Shown here piece by piece: positions 61,231-64,000 of a stretch of DNA of 64,000 bases. The stretch spans positions 23,043 through 87,042 of the forward strand of contig NZ_LMUI01000042.1 in NCBI RefSeq assembly GCF_009765995.1, in the 5' to 3' direction. The notes beneath the pieces are model-generated. The model was not told the DNA's origin and made no database searches. It saw nothing but the letters and a program-made list of their open reading frames with translations. A program made the translations under genes and the position numbers. The DNA is from Methylocapsa sp. S129. Lineage in GTDB: Bacteria; Pseudomonadota; Alphaproteobacteria; Rhizobiales; Beijerinckiaceae. How positions within the stretch are numbered: the first letter of the stretch is position 1; the number at the start of each line of letters is the position of its first letter.

Positions 61231-61611
61231 TCACTGCGTTGGGCCCATCGTCCCGCCCATTTTCAATCTTGCCGATCTGACCCAGCCTTCGAAATCGTCC
61301 CCCGTCTTGGCGTTAAAGTACATCACGGACGACCATCCGTCGTCCGTTCGGGCATATTCAATCAAGTCGTCTCTGGGGATGACGAAGACGCCGTCCATCG
61401 CGCAGTGAAAGTTCGGCGCGGAATAAAATTGCAGCCTTCCGACGCCCGTCACCGCATCGGAAACCGGCGGCGAGAATATGGGGGCTTTGCTTGAGCCCGG
61501 TTTTGGCGCCTCGCAGCGCTCTGGCGTTTTGGCGAGAGCGGAAGCGCCAAGCGGGCCCGCAAGGGCGGCGGCGCAGGCCAGGCAGGCAAGCACGATCTGA
61601 CCTAATGTCAT
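61231..61611 (-). CDS. Secreted SH3-like hypothetical protein
   Basis: The 126-residue protein has a signal peptide (LGQIVLACLACAAALAG) and a C-terminal SH3-like segment 'GRLQFYSAPNFHCAMDGVFVIPRDDLIEYARTDDGWSSVMYFNAKTGDDFEGWVRSARLKMGG'. Two cysteines could form a disulfide. The family is not known to me. GGAGGCAAA precedes ATG 61611; a longer frame to 61641 is possible. It faces REP copy B on its 3' side. Confidence 0.75.
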   Translation of the reverse strand: MTLGQIVLACLACAAALAGPLGASALAKTPERCEAPKPGSSKAPIFSPPVSDAVTGVGRLQFYSAPNFHCAMDGVFVIPRDDLIEYARTDDGWSSVMYFNAKTGDDFEGWVRSARLKMGGTMGPTQ

Positions 61612-61802
61612 TTTGCCTCCGCGAACCGCGCCGGAGACCATTCCCGGCCGGCTCGACTATCAGGCCAAGCGCCGTTGGCATCAAGGGGCCGTCCCGACCC
61701 GCGCGCCGCCCGCACTCTTGGCCGCAGAGCCGCAATCGGCGACAATGGACGCTCTGGCGGCGCCGGGCCGTTCCGCGCCGCCGCCCTTGACGAAGAGGCG
61801 CC

Positions 61803-62258
61803 ATGAAAACCGTTCTTTGCGCGCTCGCGCTGACTTCGCTCCTGCTCGCCGGCTGTGCGACGCCGCCCGAAGCGCCGGCGCCGTCGGCTGAGACGCCGCT
61901 CAATGGGCTGGACGCGCGCATCGCCTATTACGCCGGCGCCTATGACGTGCCGGAATCGCTGATCCGCCGCTCGATCCAGCGCGAGAGCGGTTACAGGCCC
62001 AATGCGCACAACGGCCCCTATTGGGGGCTGATGCAGATCCGCCTCGATACGGCGCGGGGCATGGGCTATCGCGGGACGGCCCGCGGCCTGCTCGACGCCG
62101 ACACCAACCTCAAATACGCCGTCGCCTATCTCTCCAACGCCTATCTCGTCGCGGGCGGCAATCCGGACCGGGCGATCGCGCTTTACGCCGGCGGCTATTT
62201 CTACGAGGCCAAGCGCAAAGGCCTGCTCGATCGGTTGAGGAAAGCGCAGGACGGCTGA
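61803..62258 (+). CDS. Lytic transglycosylase lipoprotein (SLT domain)
   Basis: The 151-residue lipoprotein (lipobox LLAGC) has a short SLT domain: 'YYAGAYDVPESLIRRSIQRESGYRPNA' with the catalytic Glu, 'GPYWGLMQIRLDTARGMGYRG', 'ANT-like' loop 'LLDADTNLKYAVAYLSNAYLVAGGNPDRAIALYAGGYF'. It cleaves peptidoglycan glycan strands, and is only the catalytic domain without binding modules. Confidence 0.88.
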   Translation: MKTVLCALALTSLLLAGCATPPEAPAPSAETPLNGLDARIAYYAGAYDVPESLIRRSIQRESGYRPNAHNGPYWGLMQIRLDTARGMGYRGTARGLLDADTNLKYAVAYLSNAYLVAGGNPDRAIALYAGGYFYEAKRKGLLDRLRKAQDG

Positions 62259-62264
62259 AAGCGC

Positions 62265-62687
62265 TCAATCGTCCGTCGGCATCGGCGGCGGCATTTTGGG
62301 GAAAGCGGGAAGGCCGTCGGGGATCGCATGCCATCGCGGCGCCGAGGCGACGTAGACGTGGACCTCCGGCGCGAGATCGGCGCGATCGTCGAGCGCGCCG
62401 AGCTTGATGGTGATGAAGGGCTCATGGGCCGGAATGCTCCACAACGGCGTGCCGCAATCCGCGCAGAAAGCCCTGCCGACGTCCGCGCCGCTATCGCCTT
62501 TGCTGTGATATTCCTTCACCTGCCCCTTGATCACCGAAAGCGCCGAAACAGGGGTCAGCGCGACATAGTTCGGCCCGCCGCCAGAAGCCTTCTGGCAGGC
62601 GGTGCAATGGCAGGCGCCAATGCCCAGGAACGGCGCCGTGACCTTGAACCGGATTGCGCCGCATGCGCAGCCGCCGCTTTTTTCCAT
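62265..62687 (-). CDS. GFA (glutathione-dependent formaldehyde-activating) family protein
   Basis: The 140-residue protein has the zinc pattern of the Gfa/CENP-V family ('GGCACGAIRFKV', 'ACHCTACQKASGGGP' and 'AFCADCGTPLW'), and would aid condensation of glutathione with formaldehyde or play an unrelated role as many family members do. It is convergent with the transglycosylase gene and divergent from the WYL regulator, which may control it. Confidence 0.9.
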   Translation of the reverse strand: MEKSGGCACGAIRFKVTAPFLGIGACHCTACQKASGGGPNYVALTPVSALSVIKGQVKEYHSKGDSGADVGRAFCADCGTPLWSIPAHEPFITIKLGALDDRADLAPEVHVYVASAPRWHAIPDGLPAFPKMPPPMPTDD

Positions 62688-62779
62688 ATGATGCTTCCAT
62701 CAGTTTGTCGGATGGAGAGCCATTACGCCAGGGCTGTTGACACCGTTGTGTCAGCAATCTGGCAGTAGTAAAAGCGACG

Positions 62780-63469
62780 ATGCGCCGAACGGAACGCCTT
62801 TTCCAGATCATCCAGATACTTCGCGCCAAACGCAGCGCCGTCACAGGCCGGCAGCTTGCCGATGAACTCGGCATCTCGCTTCGCTCGCTCTACCGCGATA
62901 TGGCGGAGCTGATCGCCCAGCGGGTTCCTGTGCGGGGGGAGGCCGGCACCGGCTATGTCCTGGACGAGGGCTATGACATGCCGCCGCTGATGCTGACGCC
63001 CGATGAACTCGAAGCCGCGGTTCTGGGCGCGGCATGGGTGGCCAAGCGCGGCGATCCCGCCCTCGTCCGCGGCGCCCGCGATCTCATTGCAAAAATCGCC
63101 CAATCGATTCCGCAAGCCCTGCGCCCGGTGCTGCTGGATGCGACGCTGAAGCCGATATCCATGCGGCCCATTCCTCGGGAAACGCTCGATATGGCGAGCG
63201 TGCGGCGGGCCGTTCGCGATCGCTTCAAGATTGCGATCGCCTATCGGGATGGCGATGGAAGCGTCACAAGCCGCACCATCTGGCCGGTTTTCATCGCCTA
63301 TATGGAGGACGTCCGCATCATCGTCGCCTGGTGCGAACTGAGGCAGGGCTTTCGTCATTTCCGCACCGATCGCATGGACGCGGTTGAGGTCGCCGCGGAG
63401 CGGATTCCCGAACGGCAGGAGGCGCTGCTGAAACGTTGGAAGGCGCTGCAGAAACTCACACCCATGTGA
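62780..63469 (+). CDS. DeoR/YafY-type HTH regulator with WYL domain
   Basis: The 229-residue regulator has an N-terminal winged HTH ('ERLFQIIQILRAKRSAVTGRQLADELGISLRSLYRDMAELI') and a WYL-like ligand domain ('RRAVRDRFKIAIAYRDGDGSVTSRTIWPVFIAYMEDVRIIVAWCELRQGFRHFRTDRM'), as in YafY/PafC families. It is divergent from the GFA gene with a 92-base spacer that is likely to hold its operator. Ligand unknown. Confidence 0.9.
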   Translation: MRRTERLFQIIQILRAKRSAVTGRQLADELGISLRSLYRDMAELIAQRVPVRGEAGTGYVLDEGYDMPPLMLTPDELEAAVLGAAWVAKRGDPALVRGARDLIAKIAQSIPQALRPVLLDATLKPISMRPIPRETLDMASVRRAVRDRFKIAIAYRDGDGSVTSRTIWPVFIAYMEDVRIIVAWCELRQGFRHFRTDRMDAVEVAAERIPERQEALLKRWKALQKLTPM

Positions 63470-63685
63470 CGTGCCTCCAGACCGAGAGAACTGTCCGGGG
63501 CAATGTGGTTGTCGGTGAGGACGGAAGGACTCGGATCCCGCCGTCCTGCTCCGACGTGCGATCATATTACAATCCAGGTCCAAGTGGCCGGGATCCAGCG
63601 AATCTGCTTCATTTGACGAAATTAGTTTTATCGCCTGCCGTCCGACCAGCGTCCGATCCCACCGGGGTCGTTTGAGAAATCCGTC
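63470..63685. other. Intergenic region before the edge gene
   Basis: A 216-base gap with no gene I can support. It has lower GC than its surroundings (about 63560-63640), and leads to the accessory ORF at 63686. Confidence 0.4.
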
Positions 63686-63952
63686 ATGTACGCCAGCAAC
63701 CTTCAGGAACTGCTTTTTCATTGCAGCGAACATAGCGATATGTCCCCGCAGGCATTCGCAGAGTTTACAGACCGTTTCAATGCGCTTCGCGACTATGGAC
63801 ATCTGCCGAAAGGCCGCGATCAGCGCAAGCGCTTGCTGACGCCGATACAAGTTGCATTGGCGATTCTCGGCCTTGTACCGACACGCCCCTCATGGGCAGG
63901 GCATGGAGCGACGGTTCTAAGTGTCCGTCTCGAAACTTCTCGATTCGAATGA
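63686..63952 (+). CDS. Hypothetical accessory protein, possibly frameshifted at its 3' end
   Basis: The frame encodes 88 residues ('MYASNLQELLFHCSEHSDMSPQAFAEFTDRFNALRDYGHLPKGRDQRKRLLTPIQVALAILGLVPTRPSWAGHGATVLS') of a family I recall from rhizobial accessory regions, where the protein continues past WAGH. Here the frame ends in a poor stretch (VRLETSRFE), whereas another frame (from about 63925) stays open to the window edge and contains 'IPVGG'. A frameshift, or a programmed one, or a sequencing error is likely. Function unknown. Confidence 0.55.
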   Translation: MYASNLQELLFHCSEHSDMSPQAFAEFTDRFNALRDYGHLPKGRDQRKRLLTPIQVALAILGLVPTRPSWAGHGATVLSVRLETSRFE

Positions 63953-64000
63953 ATCGGTTATGATTCCTGTTGGGGGCAGCCTGATTCGAGGAGCTGCCGA

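Overview
The window looks like a stretch of an alphaproteobacterial chromosome, most likely Hyphomicrobiales (Beijerinckiaceae or a related family; this placement is inference). Supporting signs are the high GC content, a cytochrome bc1 operon with a fused-size cytochrome b, a RegB/RegA redox pair, cpdR next to an N-formylglutamate amidohydrolase gene followed by an mmgR/suhB-like small RNA and a hisN-type phosphatase, a CIRCE-controlled groESL, an ATT-started infC, and a GTTC-N7-GTTC type SOS box.

Layout. 0-4.7 kb: tRNA methyltransferase trmL, petABC (cytochrome bc1) with a clear terminator, and mtnP. 4.7-20.4 kb is an accessory catabolic island: an FGGY sugar kinase, a FrcB-like sugar-binding protein, a ROK regulator with candidate operators, a LysR regulator, a TIM-barrel ketose epimerase, an orphan NMT1/THI5-type binding protein, a ribose/rhamnose-type ABC importer (two permeases, double ATPase, binding protein), then sulfoacetaldehyde acetyltransferase (xsc) and two YeeE/YedE sulfur-transport proteins. 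20.4-28.4 kb: yqhA, mepA, tam, a 0.67-kb AT-rich gap, a rhodanese, dnaA, a DUF952 protein, pyrD, an acyltransferase and a DUF6460 protein. 28.5-33.1 kb: a three-gene 2-oxoacid:ferredoxin oxidoreductase operon with a GltD-like flavoprotein.

33.6-36.1 kb holds what I consider the most interesting locus: a 459-residue protein with an N-terminal module that ends in a Gly/Gln/Trp 'EPRVPARQ...GGGQWT' linker and a unique C-terminal half, translationally coupled to a 110-residue protein, followed by a 197-residue protein made of two copies of the same domain. The operon is read from a near-consensus promoter whose spacer carries a perfect GTTC-N7-GTTC LexA-type box. A remnant of the 3' end of the large gene precedes the second small gene. 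This has the look of a damage-inducible effector with duplicated immunity-like partners; the function is inference.

36-47 kb: groEL/groES with CIRCE, cpdR, formylglutamate amidohydrolase, the small RNA, hisN, a DUF2934 protein, an SSF-like membrane protein, a UvrD/PcrA-type helicase, an Fsr-type MFS exporter and infC. 47.6-51.7 kb: a polar amino-acid ABC importer and a D-2-hydroxyacid dehydrogenase. 51.9-54.5 kb: an SH3 protein and regB/regA. 54.5-60.6 kb: urtABCDE urea importer behind a sigma54-like promoter, consistent with nitrogen control. 60.6-64 kb: a DUF559 endonuclease-like gene flanked by inverted REP copies, small secreted proteins, a lytic transglycosylase, a GFA-family protein divergent from a WYL regulator, and a possibly frameshifted accessory ORF at the edge. 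No tRNA, rRNA, CRISPR array or intact insertion sequence was seen.
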